Shown here: in pieces, positions 45,336 through 55,594 of the stretch | Layout: every line of letters begins with the position of its first letter | Position numbering within the stretch: the stretch's first letter is position 1 | Source of the DNA: Scleroderma bovista | Lineage: Eukaryota > Basidiomycota > Agaricomycetes > Boletales > Sclerodermataceae | Reading direction: 5' to 3' | NCBI GenBank assembly: GCA_037178675.1 | Contig: JAYMGJ010000321.1 | Coordinates: forward strand, 62,001-126,000 | Length of the DNA stretch: 64,000 nucleotides | Notes under the pieces: generated by a model | Told to the model about the DNA's origin: nothing | Databases searched by the model: none | The model's input: only the letters and a program-made list of their open reading frames with translations | Position numbers and translations under genes: made by a program

Positions 45336-46763
45336 ATGGAATTCAATGCCAGTCCCGTGCTTGGTCCTATCATCGTTGGCGTTGTAGTTTTGGGAGTCCT
45401 GTATGGAAGCGCTGTTGTGCAAACATACCTCTACTTTCAGAGGTTCCCAAAGGACAACTGGAGAGTCAAGGGTCTTGTACGTTACACCTATCCTATTATC
45501 ATTCTTTCACTAATAGACCCTCCCCAAAGGTTACTTTTGAAATGTACCTCCCTTGTCTTGTGGTATCGAGCGCCGGACTGAAGACTTCTTAGATCGATTC
45601 AAACCGTCCATTTGGCACTCATGATCTTCGGAATGTGGACGATGTCCGTTACTCACTTTTCAGATCCTATGGCCCTCGTGTACCTCCCTATTCCAACCAT
45701 CATCACCATCATCCTCTGCCCTCCCATCGCAGTCGCTGTGCAGGTTCGGCGTTCCTACAAGCTGTTCCACATATCTGACCTCCTACAGGGCTTTTTTGTT
45801 CTACGTGTGTACAGGCTTTCCGAACAGCCACTTCTTTTGGCTGTGGGCGTTCTGCTTGTCGTTTCAAAATTTGTCTTGCATTTGACATTCGGCATTGCCG
45901 CATACATCATCAAAGTTGCTCCGAGGCTTGTGCATGAGTGGGGTTGGTGCATTACTTCATATCTTGTCCTTTCAATCGCCTGCGATACCTTGATTGCGAC
46001 CTCGGTAAGTTACCACCTCCAACAACGCAAGACGGGATTTGAGCGGTAAGGTTCTTCGTATCTAATTATTCACCAATGTGACAATCGTAAAACTACAGGA
46101 CATCTCGTATTATTGACCGAATGATTTTTTATGCTATTGGTGAGCGGTCTGTCATTCCCTGTAATCAATAAGTCCAACCCCACCATCCACAGCCACGGGT
46201 CTGATAACCAGGTGTGCCAAATCACAATTATATATCACCTCTGTTTGAGACTTCCCCCTCAGCACGACAGAACTGGCAGAAGCTATATGCGTCAGTTTTT
46301 TGGACCCCACGTAGTAAGGAATATGATCTCACGTCTTTCCATTCAGTTCTGGACAATGCCGGACAACTGTAAGCCCACATCCATTGACAATCGTGACTCC
46401 CTGATACAAAAGGGGACCTAGATATCTGGATGGGCCTTTACGTCATTGAATCTGGCCGTAAGTAAAGCGTTTCTACGCCTTATGTATGCAATAACAACAA
46501 TCAACCGTCTCAGTTTATACGAATTCACTTCTTGCAGCGTATGCCTTCGTTTCCATTGCAGCCATTCAATCTTAAAATTTCCCGCTAACAGGCTAAACAA
46601 CCGTACTCTCTTCAACCATTCACGAAACTCAGGAATGCCATACGAGCTGGGATTCAGCCCAAGAGGATCAGAGACGGCAGGAACCAGCTATGGGGATTAC
46701 AAGGTAGGCAGTTATTTGAGGATTCAGGCCCTAGAGCACATGAACATAACGTCGTCAACGTAA
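45336..46763 (+). CDS. DUF6534-type seven-helix membrane protein
   Basis: The start at 45336 reads MEFNASPVLGPIIVGVVVLG. Splicing GTACGT to CAAAG (about 45478-45530) and GTACCT to CTTAG (about 45545-45591) gives VTFEISIQTVHLALMIFGMW, LIPIPTIITIIL-type helices, GFFVLRVYRLSEQPLLLAVG, TFGIAAYIIKVAPRLVHEW and SIACDTLIATSVSYHLQQRK with TGFERTSRIIDRMIFYAI. This is the layout of the basidiomycete DUF6534 membrane family: N-terminal helices, then a C-terminal domain with DTLIA, a short-chain RTGFxRT motif and later LNxR. The C-terminal exons after 46140 are harder to place; FWTMPDN, GLYVIESG and NNRTLFN fit the family, and the end at 46763 is provisional. Large expanded families of this type occur in Agaricomycetes; the role is unknown. 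Confidence 0.75.
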
Positions 46764-47886
46764 GGTTCCCCGACCCATGCGTATCAACGTCACGCACGAG
46801 CGCGAAACAGTCCTTTCGGAATTGGATGAGGCTCGGGTACCTCCCGATCGTTCTTTCTTACCCTTGGGTGCTGCAAGATGGCATTCATGAGCGTCACCTA
46901 CTTTTGTCTTGTTTCTTAATAACGTACATTCGGTGATATTCCACTCACCTATTACTTTATGCTTGATATCGCGACTCGTCTACAATAGTTGTACAACATG
47001 TGTACCACTTTGTTCTCTCTCAACCCTCAATAAACAGTGACGGTTGGGACGGCAAACGGAAGTGAATTTTGGACCAGACTTAATATATTAGTGCCTTGCA
47101 GATAGGAAATATTGGGCTCTATAATAGATGCTAATTTGAGTGACGAGAAAAATGTCCTTGATATTCCAGAATTTTGACCTAGCTCAACAAACAGTAGCAA
47201 GGGTTTGGGTCACAAAGCCCTGACCTTTAGTGATAGCAGATCCAGAGGAGCCAAAGAAACTGGCCCAGTATACATGGCCAGTCCCTATAACGGCCTCACA
47301 AACTGTTTGAATGTCATTCATCGTAAACTACACTCACTGACAACAACGATAAAATGGTGCATGTGCGACGGAACAGAAAGGTCACTTTCACATATCTTTT
47401 CATACTTTTGTGGCGCCTGTGCCCTGAAGAATCTCGACAATAAAGGTTGCTGTACAATGAGAGGACGAATTATATCATGTCTCTGGATGAATCTGGACAA
47501 GGCGAGCGGACAAGACGCCTGACGAAAAGCGTCTGGTGGTTACCTGGGGACTGTAACGACAAAGGGATATACTCCCATAAGTGTGCACTGGGGATGTTGA
47601 TGATGAACAAAACAACCACTCTCGTCCAGCATCGCATAATTTCGACCATGCCTTAAATGGCGACTGACTTCTGGGTTGCAGACGCACCTTGTCTTAGCAT
47701 TCAAGCTTCATGTATGTCGCGACGCACACTTATTTACCGTAGCAACTGGTTGCCAATCCCCCAAGACAAGCCGGATCCCTGAATTTTTGATCGTGTTGAT
47801 TGCTCGACATAAGGGATGAGCTGAGGTAAATGCATGGCTGGTACATAAGAGGGGGTCGATATACATGGACGCGACGGGAAGTTCGT
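46764..47886. other. Intergenic, no supported gene
   Basis: About 1.1 kb. Frames of 60-105 codons only, without motifs. It includes the 3' flanks of the DUF6534 gene and of RPL31. Confidence 0.5.
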
Positions 47887-48457
47887 TTATTCTGCGTCTA
47901 CGACAGTTGTTTCGAGTCCCTGTATGTCGTGTCAGCCGGAGCTCGTCACAGATAATCACAGACCGACCTTGAACGAGGTGACGGGGACATGCGAAGCGTA
48001 TGTGTATAGCTTCTCCTTTGCGTTCTCCTCGTCGTTGCGCTTGCCTATGATGCACCATCAGCCTTCGGCTTTGCGGACCACTCGCTCTGGACACTCACGT
48101 TCAAGCTTTACTCGTATACGGTGGGGCACGGACTTGATGCCCCGTGCCCATAGTGCCTGGTTGAGCTTGGGGTCTAGCCGCACGTCCTTCGTGCCCATTG
48201 CTTTCTGAGCAAACTGCACGACGGATTTGACGGCATGGGGTGCGCGCTTTTTGAAGGAACGACCGTGGACAAGCTTATGCATGTGGATCGTGTACTCGCG
48301 AGTCACGACGTCTTGGAGGGCGGAGCGCTTGCCGGTCTAGTCAAAAGGTCAAACACGACACCCCCGTTAGCTATAAGCCTCTACCTTTCCGCTTTTTGTT
48401 CTGGCCTGTGTGTGATAAGCCACCATGGACAGTGCATGAACCGGGATCACATACCAT
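47887..48457 (-). CDS. RPL31: 60S ribosomal protein L31 (eL31)
   Basis: Five coding exons. The first is only the ATG (48455-48457), followed by an intron starting GTATGT. The second is 21 nt (48385-48405, ARTKSGK). The third (ending at 48336 on the plus coordinate) reads [60 protein letters not shown] and [19 protein letters not shown]. The fourth gives [20 protein letters not shown] and PVTSFK, and the fifth [10 protein letters not shown] with TAA at 47887. All joins keep frame and reproduce the full eL31 protein of about 122 residues, so the tiny first exons are well supported. Early introns next to the ATG are common in ribosomal protein genes. It is divergent from the CFEM gene across 303 bp. 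Confidence 0.97.
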
Positions 48458-48760
48458 GTCTTGAGGATGTCGGGGTCGATGAGCTGGTGAGTGCCAGATA
48501 GGCTTGGTCGAAACTGCTCGCTTTGTGGTTGTTTGTTGAGTGGCTGTGACATTGACAAGGTTTTGTGGCTTGGAAGTGCGATACAGTAGCCGGCAAACGC
48601 CGTGATGAGTCATGGGCATTGTTCTTAATTTAACAGTTACCTAATCGGTCGCTTGCATTGTCGATTGTTATTAGTTCGCATCAGTGGCCTTATTTGCGAC
48701 GGGTTGAACCACGGATATATAACTTTTGTCTTCTTTGTCCTGGTCTCAGCTACATCCACA
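48458..48760. promoter_or_regulatory. Divergent promoter, RPL31 (-) / CFEM protein (+)
   Basis: The 303 bp lie between the start codons. A TATA-like GGATATATAACTT lies at 48713-48725, about 40 bp before the CFEM ATG, followed by a pyrimidine-rich stretch (TTTGTCTTCTTTGTCC). The TATA-like box belongs on position to the CFEM gene. Confidence 0.5.
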
Positions 48761-49427
48761 ATGCGTCTCGCAGTTGCTATCCTTGCCTTGTCTGCTGCAT
48801 TCTCTTCGGCGAATGCGACCCTCTTTGCGCGTCAAAATCTCCCATGTGCGTCACATCCCCATATTATTGTTGATATTTTGCTGACTTTTTTCTTTCTTGT
48901 AGCGTGTGCTACCAGCTGCACCACCAACGCCAACTTGGGCAGCTGTTCCGCGACTGATCCCACCTGCTTGTGCAATGACCAGACCTTCGTCTCCACTACT
49001 ACATCCTGCATTCAATCCTCCTGCACGGGAAGTGATCTCGTAGCGGCAGAACAATACGCGCAGGCAATTTGTCTCGCTGTGGTGTGTTTTCCAACCTGCT
49101 GTAGTTCTACAATATATCTGATAGGTTATCCAGGGTGTCACCTTGTCTGTGCCAACTTCTGCTTCGACTGCAACTACCCCATCGTCGTGAGTATCGTTTG
49201 TTAGTTGACTGTGGTCATTAGTCTGATATTGTATATAGCGCGTCTACTACAACTGGCACCCCAACCGCGGCCACGTCCACGTGAGTGTCCTTTCCCTTCC
49301 ATTTACACCGCCCACACATCTAAACTCGTTATCCAGTCCATCACACACTAGTGGTGCTTCTCTGTCCTATGGCATCAACCTATTTGCTGGCGCTGCTGCT
49401 GCTGTCGCCTTCGGCGCCGCTCTCTAG
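48761..49427 (+). CDS. Secreted GPI-anchored CFEM-domain protein
   Basis: The start at 48761 reads MRLAVAILALSAAFSSANA, a clear signal peptide. After an intron (48845-48901) comes SCATSCTTNANLGSC, SATDPTCLCNDQTFVSTTTS, CIQSSCTGSDLVAAEQYAQA and ICLAVG. That is eight cysteines spaced as in CFEM domains, with LCND in the position of the haem-binding CD motif region. Then a Ser/Thr-rich linker (TTTGTPTAATSTPSHTS) and a hydrophobic C-terminus (LFAGAAAAVAFGAAL) typical of a GPI-attachment signal, with the stop at 49425. CFEM proteins of fungi sit in the wall or membrane and include haem scavengers and surface adhesins; which role applies here is unknown. It is about 155 residues. Confidence 0.9.
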
Positions 49428-49684
49428 TTAGTAGTTACAGACACATTTTTGAGTTGTCGTTCTGCTCTTGTAGGGACCGTTGTCTGCTGCGTTAGATTAT
49501 TCTGTAACTGTCTGAATGACGATACCCCCACCCCCAGTTTACTCACATTGTTAGATCTGAGTAGATGATGGGCAATTTTTATTTGTTGGCGACCTACAGA
49601 GTGACCGACCTTTTCCCAGGGATCTTACCAACAGACCCTCACCTCCCCACCCGACAAGGGAGCAGGATTTTCGTCGCGTCGTCC

Positions 49685-51475
49685 ATGAAGGCCAAGAGGC
49701 TATGGCGGCGAATGCCAACTTCCCTCGCGCTCTTGGTGGGCCTCTTTCTCGGCCTCTTCATTGGCCGCGTCCTGCCCTCCTGGGTATGTGCATTGTTTCC
49801 AAGCTAACCCTTCTTACACGACCTTGTCGCAGCTATTCGGGTTTTCGTGGTCGGGGTCTAGGGCACCCATATTCGTTTCGCGACTCTCTGCGCGCAAGCA
49901 GTTTACGCTGCCCAACGAGGACCAACGCCGTCGCGTCCTCGAGCTCCTCTCGACACTCTCACCCCACCATACCACCGAATGCACACGCAACTCCCAACCT
50001 CTCTACGTCCAACAAGTCCGAGAACGCTACGTGCCTCTTGTCGGCCACAGATCGCCTTCTGCTTCGTCGTCCTTTTTCTCCTCGTTCGGCCTTGGTTTTG
50101 GCCTCTCAGACCCAGACAGCGTGTACATCACACCCGCACGGGAACACAAATACTTCTTTGCCATCAACCTGTACAACTCATTCGACGTCATCCCTGATCT
50201 CTTTGCCACTCTCTTCCGGGTATCTGCTATCCTGGGTTACCACAATGTCTACGTGTCCATATACGAAAACGGCTCGACCGACCAGACAAAGGCGCTCCTC
50301 CGCATATTCGACGCACTGACCACGGCCGTTGGGCTTAGAGTCACCATACGTACGTCTACGCGCACGAGGGGGCAGTTCAACCACCGTATCGAGTACCTCG
50401 CGGAGGTCCGGAATCAGGCATTCGTGCCACTTCACGAACTTAGGGATTCTCACGGCGAATTCTTTGACACTATCGTCTTCATGAATGACATCCTCCCGTG
50501 CGTGGACGACCTCCTTGAACTTATCTGGCAGAGCAGGAGGAACAATGCAGGCATTACTTGTGCCGCTGACTACATGTATCACCCAGAACTCGTAAGTCCC
50601 CTTCCCCGTCCCTCGTTATCAGTATAAATTATAACGTATTATCGCCGCCTTCTCGAGAGTTCCCCGGTGTTTTATGATAACTGGGTGGCACGTGATATCA
50701 ACGGTACTGCCCTCGAAAATGCGCCATTCGAGAACATCTTCCATGACCCGGAGTCCTCTGATCGCTTCCAGCGGCATCTCCCGATCCAGGTCCAATCGTG
50801 TTGGAACGGAGTTGCCATCCTCGACCCCGCTCCGTTCTATACCCCACCCTATATCAGTTTCCGCATGGCACGACTGGCAGAAGGCGAGTGTTCCGCGTCT
50901 GAATGCAGTCTGATATGCAATGACTACTGGGAGGCGGGGTACGGGCGGATTCTCATGGTTCCACGGGTGAAACTGGCGTACGACAGGGTGAGTCTCTATT
51001 CTATACAGACCGACGACAGTATCTCCCCGCATGAGGCACAGCTGACGCATGTTTTTTTTTCTTCCTGCTGCTGCATTTTTAACAGAAAGTCTTCGATATC
51101 ATACACCCTCCGCGGAAGAACCTTACTGCGATTCGGGGGTACGTCCGTCTTGGTGGACTTCCAGATAATCCGTCCACGGATCCTCAAGACCGCTCATGGT
51201 TTGGTCCACATGATCGGTTGTTCGATCCCCTGGAGAGCGAGGAGTTAGAATTCAGGCCGGGCCCTTCGCACGGTGGGTCACTTCTTGGGTTCCGTTCTCA
51301 CTCATCTCAACGTTCGGGCTGACGCTGTCGACTCGAAACAGTGTGGTGCTGGGGATGGGACGGTGCAGGCGACATTGACGGTCCTGACGTGGATCCTATA
51401 TGGGAAGGCATGCCAGCGCGATCGCGCGGAGCTGAGGCGGTAACCGTAAAACATGACAGGACTATAGAACTCTGA
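49685..51475 (+). CDS. CAP59/CMT1-type alpha-1,3-mannosyltransferase (GT69)
   Basis: This is a type II membrane protein. The start at 49685 gives MKAKRLWRRMPTSLALLVGL and then FLGLFIGRVLPSW, a short basic tail and a Golgi-style signal anchor. The luminal part reads YFFAINLYNSFDVIPDLFAT, LGYHNVYVSIYENGSTDQT, RIEYLAEVRNQAFVPL, FDTIVFMNDILPCVDDLLEL, NAGITCAADYMY, FYDNWVARDINGTAL, QVQSCWNGVAILDP and FRMARLAEGECSASECSLIC, characteristic of the Cryptococcus CAP59/CMT1 family (cryptococcal mannosyltransferase domain). The last exon ends VWCWGWDGAGDIDGPD to RTIEL with TGA at 51473. Introns include about 49783-49831, 50594-50655 and 50988-51084. These enzymes add alpha-1,3-mannose to glycans; the acceptor here is unknown. 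Confidence 0.92.
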
Positions 51476-52056
51476 TCTATACCGGTGATTCAGGAGGACG
51501 CCTCTTCGATTATGTTTGAGTCACCCATTGGTTATGGACCCATCGAACTATCTTGTTTTCACTGACTAGTATTGGAATATTGGTGGTCGGACAGACAGAC
51601 AGTGTATCTCGGCCTAAATTGTGCATATGTAGATTTGCTATGCAATAGGCCACGCGTGTTCTATACTCAGACAATCACACCCCCCCATAGACATTTGTTC
51701 GTGACTACTAGGACAATCGTCACTGACTTTCTGCCGCTTTTGTAACGGCATGTGTCCCCAGATACCACTGCACAAGACCTTGGTTTGTCCGGCGCACGCA
51801 TTTATCTCGAGGAACTCCTGCAGCAGACAGTGGTTGTGTTTGTGGGTAGGTCGTATGATATATCAGATGACAACAATATCTCAAACGGTGACGCCCGTCC
51901 GGTGTTTCATCATAGCTGACTTAGTACGCTAATGCCCACTTGGATGATCCGCCGAGGAAGTCGTATAATAACCGTATAGAGAAGGACCACCTAGTAAGAT
52001 AAAAGCGTGCAAATGCGAGCTTCTTCGAGGCAGACGCTGCCTGAGGTACCCACACG
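51476..52056. other. Intergenic, upstream of the esterase pseudogene
   Basis: No gene is supported. The last 40 bp (GAGGCAGACGCTGCCTGAG) match the leader of the intact esterase copy at about 62420-62457, so the duplication includes some upstream sequence. Confidence 0.45.
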
Positions 52057-52951
52057 ATGACCCGACTCTCCATCGGATTCGTGACTGCATTTCAGCTTGT
52101 ACTATCTGTGATCACAGCCTCCGCCGACTCACCCATCGTGACACTTGACTATGGCAGCTTTCAGGGGTTCTGTTCAGCCCTCAGCACGGAGTCCTTTCTC
52201 GGTATACCCTTTGCTCAGCCCCCGTACGTGGTGATTCAATAACCTAAACGCTTAATCTCAATCGTGACACTGTTTGTAATTCATGGTTGGAAATCTTCGT
52301 CTCAACAAACCAGTCCCCCTCCTTCTTTGGGTCCTGGGGTATTAATAATGCCACATCATATGCAAATGCCTGTCCCCAGATGCCTCCGTTCCCTTCTGGT
52401 GTCACATTTCCTGACAACCCTGGTTTGTCTGGCGCAACCACCTATATCACCGAATTACTGCCACCACAAAGCACCGTGGCTGCTTCGGAAGATTGTAGGT
52501 GATGCGATATCAGACAACCATCTGAATTCACACGTTATTTTGTAGGGTCTGTATGTCAATGTTGTGAAGCCGTTTGTTCAGGAGCTGATCTCCCTGTCGT
52601 CGTGGTATGTCTGAGATTTTAGTTGGAAATCTAGCATGATATTTACAAGAATACACAGTATATTTATGGTGGTATGCGGAAGTGATAGACTGGTTATTTG
52701 TCTCTGATGGCGGGTCAAGGTGGCTTTACGGGAGGGGACGCATCGGGCTACAATGGGACTGGCATTGTAGGGCGCTCTGTGGAATTGAATATCCCTATCA
52801 TCTATGTATCTTTCAAATATTGCCTCAATGGTGCGTCATTTTTTTTTGAAGATCCTAAGAAGATAATTTATATTTCATTCAGTGTTCAGTTTCCTTGGAG
52901 GTAAGGAAATGCAACAAGCTGGTCTCGGCAACCTCGGGTTGTACGATCGTG
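52057..52951 (+). pseudogene. Type-B carboxylesterase copy 1, 5' part, disrupted
   Basis: This parallels 62458-63344. It starts MTRLSIGFVTAFQLVLSVIT (signal peptide) and DSPIVTLDYGSFQGFCSAL. Three lesions stand out against copy 2. The acceptor of intron 1 is changed (TTCAT where copy 2 has TTCAG, near 52283). The exon after LNKPVP has an indel that shifts the frame into a stop near 52340. The exon before the second GTATGT is shorter by about 7 bp (GTGAAGCCG-TTTGTTCAGGAG, about 52560-52590). The copy ends at 52951, where a Plavaka element is inserted exactly at the donor of the intron that follows LGLYD. It continues at 59721. It cannot make an active esterase. Confidence 0.88.
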
Positions 52952-52979
52952 CATCAGGAAAACACCAGTACCCTACCCA

Positions 52980-53215
52980 GTTCTATATAGTGCTATATAG
53001 TTACATAGCCATGTAGCCATCCCCCCCATTATATAGTATAATATAGCAAGGGTTTTCTATATAGTCGCCGCATCATAGGCAGTAGTAGCCGCGTAGCAAA
53101 CGGCGGACTGTCAACTGTATAGCACCGTGTAGCACTGTATAGTACCATAGTATTTACGGCAGTGCGTGAAGCATGTATAGTACCATAGCATTTACGGCAG
53201 TACTACGTGAACCAC
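52980..53215. repeat. Left subterminal repeats of the Plavaka element
   Basis: Short motifs recur: TATATAG, GTAGCC, GTATAGCACCGTGTAGCAC, and a 38 bp near-tandem duplication at 53136-53173 and 53174-53211 (both begin TGTATAGTACCATAG and share TTTACGGCAGT). Similar CTATATAG and GTGCTATAT motifs occur at the right end, about 59600-59680. In CACTA-type elements such subterminal arrays are transposase-binding sites; this role is inferred here. Confidence 0.65.
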
Positions 53216-53316
53216 TGGCCATTACTCCTGCGCTGCGACTGTCCACACCAATTGCACGAAACATTCGATTTCCATTCACAAACGAGTATGGCTAATACAT
53301 GTATGTAAGAACGACT

Positions 53317-55454
53317 CTAGTCCGTCACAGAGCCTCCATGGTCCATCGTGAAATCAGAGAAATCCAAGCTGCATTGACCTGCATCATCCATTGCCAGTGT
53401 CAAGTCATCGAGTGAGTCACCAGCATGTCGACTATGGGTTGCAGTTATTATAAGGAATGACATCCCAAATCCACGTGAAGACTCACCGTGCTGACTCCAA
53501 GAGTTCTTGCAAAACCCTTTCTAACGCATTATCCCCCTTCGTCACGTTATACTGGCGCCAATTCTCAAGGTTTTGAATATGTTGCTTGTATATATTCCCA
53601 TATTTCACTCCTTGGAATGGCACAACACAATGTTCACCAGTTTCCCATTCTCGAATCGCACATTGTATCTAGTAGACATTGTACTCAGCATAAAGTGACA
53701 TAGCATAAAAAGTGCTTACCGCAGTAAGCACAAAGGCCAGTAGTTGCACCGTGAGTGGATTGAAGTACTCGCGATAGCGAATACCGACCGCTTTCGTGTC
53801 ACTAAACCACTGCAGAGCGACTACTTTGGTGATTAACGGCTGCTTGTACATCGTCCCTGGCTGCATGCGATTGCTAGGATCCTGTTAACCAGGTTAGAAA
53901 TATCACACGAGAAATGTAACCATGTACCAGATACGCAAACGCTGATTTCTCCAACAACATGCTAATGAGTTTGCGGTTTTCTGCCTTCATCACCTCCTTT
54001 GTATGTTCATCGAGTCCAATACAATCCGAGAGATCCTTGAATCCATATGCGATGCGGACATGCGCGCATGCAATATCCTTCACTTGCCCACGTAGTTGGC
54101 ATACCCGATCTTTGATCTTTTATGTATAAGTGGGGTTGGGCACCATAGAAAGTACAATACGCACCAGACTTGCCTCGACAGGACCCAATTCCACTTCAAT
54201 GTTAGATTGCTCACAGGCCTTTGCAAGTGCCTTCACAACGAGGGCGTCCACCTCACCAGAGACATCCGGGAAAGCATCCAACGTTGAAACTATGCATTTG
54301 AAGTGGATACAAGCAAGGTCTACCACGCGTTTGAGGTCAGCATTGAGGTTGCGAGAGCTGCGGTCACGGTCTTTTCGAGGGCGCTTGCCAGGTCGACACT
54401 CGTCTAGCTCCTCAGAGACGTCCCCCACAAAAGGGGTTGGTGTCTACATACGAATAATTAGCTTGAATAACTGCCCAGTTGCTGACAAAATACATACTCC
54501 TGGGGGTGTAGGGACACATTTTCGTACCAAGCTGCCAAACCGATGAGGGGCCATGGGCAAATGCGGGACTGGCATTGGCTTTCGCAGGACTGGCATTGGG
54601 TTTTGTGGGACTGGTGTTGGGTTTTGTGGGACGACTTCAGTTGCATTTACCATGATTGAACCCACTTGGGATTGACTGCCAATAGACTGGGTTGCAGGCC
54701 ATGTACCTCTGCTTCAAGAGGTCCGCTGAGGGAGGTCTGTGCTGACAGAGCGCGATGTAATCTATGCAGATTTACACGTCAGTAATCAGAGGACTGTTCA
54801 AAGAATACAACTAAACCATAGGGGGTAATGTTAATGAGTTCACGACCCTCTCATCCATTTCTGCAGCTTGCTCATGATTGCTGTCTTCGTCCTGTAGGCT
54901 GTCTCCAGTGACGTGATCGTCATTGGCCCCACCGAACGATGGCCAATAGTAAGGGCCGTACTGTTGATCATCAGTCCATCTTTGCTGCATGTTAGCATTC
55001 TGTCCTCCTGTTACGGAAAGCATGGGGTTTGGTGAATTTTGAGTTGCCATGGTGTCTGGTTGATAGCCACGATTGGTAGTGGGGGTGGGTGCCGTCTGCT
55101 TATTACTCCATCGCTGATTTTTGGCGAAAACCTCTGCCCCTAATTGCCAAGGCACCCATTAGTAGGACAAGTCTGGCATACAAAGTGAAGTTAGTACTCA
55201 CGAAAAGCCTCAGAACGTGGGGTTGGCCTTGACACCCTGCTTCCCCGACCAAGCGGTTGGACTTGATTAACCTGGAAGTCGTCATTTTCGAGCTCTTCAT
55301 CGTGGTCTTCATGCGTCTTGCACCAGAGAGTACCGGAGTCAATGAGACTGACAAAGTGGAGGTGGGAAGACGAACACGGTGACTGCCCAGAAAAATGCCA
55401 GTGAATATATACTAGTTGATATGTCGGAGTTACACCTGCCAGCCTGGAGTTCAA
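53317..55454 (-). CDS. DUF6532-domain protein, passenger gene in the Plavaka element
   Basis: It is read on the minus strand from about 55330 to the TAG at 53317. The distal exons contain the DUF6532 blocks: VKDIACAHVRIAYGFKDLSD, CIGLDEHTKEVMKAENRKLI, FAYLDPSNRMQPGTMYKQPL, ITKVVALQWFSDTKAVGIRY, REYFNPLTVQLLAFVLTAIQ and CAIREWETGEHCVVPFQGVK. It ends with an acidic tail (DDLTLAMDD). Upstream are a linker rich in PVPQNP repeats (54560-54640) and an acidic/Gln-rich region. The 5' end is unresolved: the frame through THEDHDEELENDDFQ has no ATG before 55454, so a further exon is likely. The family is common in Agaricomycetes and has no known function. Lying wholly inside the transposon and divergent from the transposase suggests it moves with the element. 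Confidence 0.75.
54560..54640 (-). repeat. Short coding minisatellite, PVPQNP-type repeats
   Basis: Units of about 18-21 bp (GGGACTGGTGTTGGGTTTTG and variants with ACTGGCATTGG) repeat three to four times inside the DUF6532 gene and encode a Pro/Val/Met-rich linker. Confidence 0.7.
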
Positions 55455-55594
55455 TCCACTCCTGCCAGCCGAAATACAAGCACTTGACCCTGGTGCTTGA
55501 AGCCAGTCTGAATCAAGTCATGTTCGAATAAATCAGTGTTGAGCGACCCTTGAAGCGTGGAAGTTGACTCGTCCTTTGGTTGAGTCTTACAATC

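Noticed and set aside
46131..46421. Separate small gene in the 3' half of the DUF6534 locus
   Set aside because: The plus-strand segments FWTMPDN and GLYVIESG fit the C-terminal part of the DUF6534 protein, so this is better read as exons and introns of that gene.
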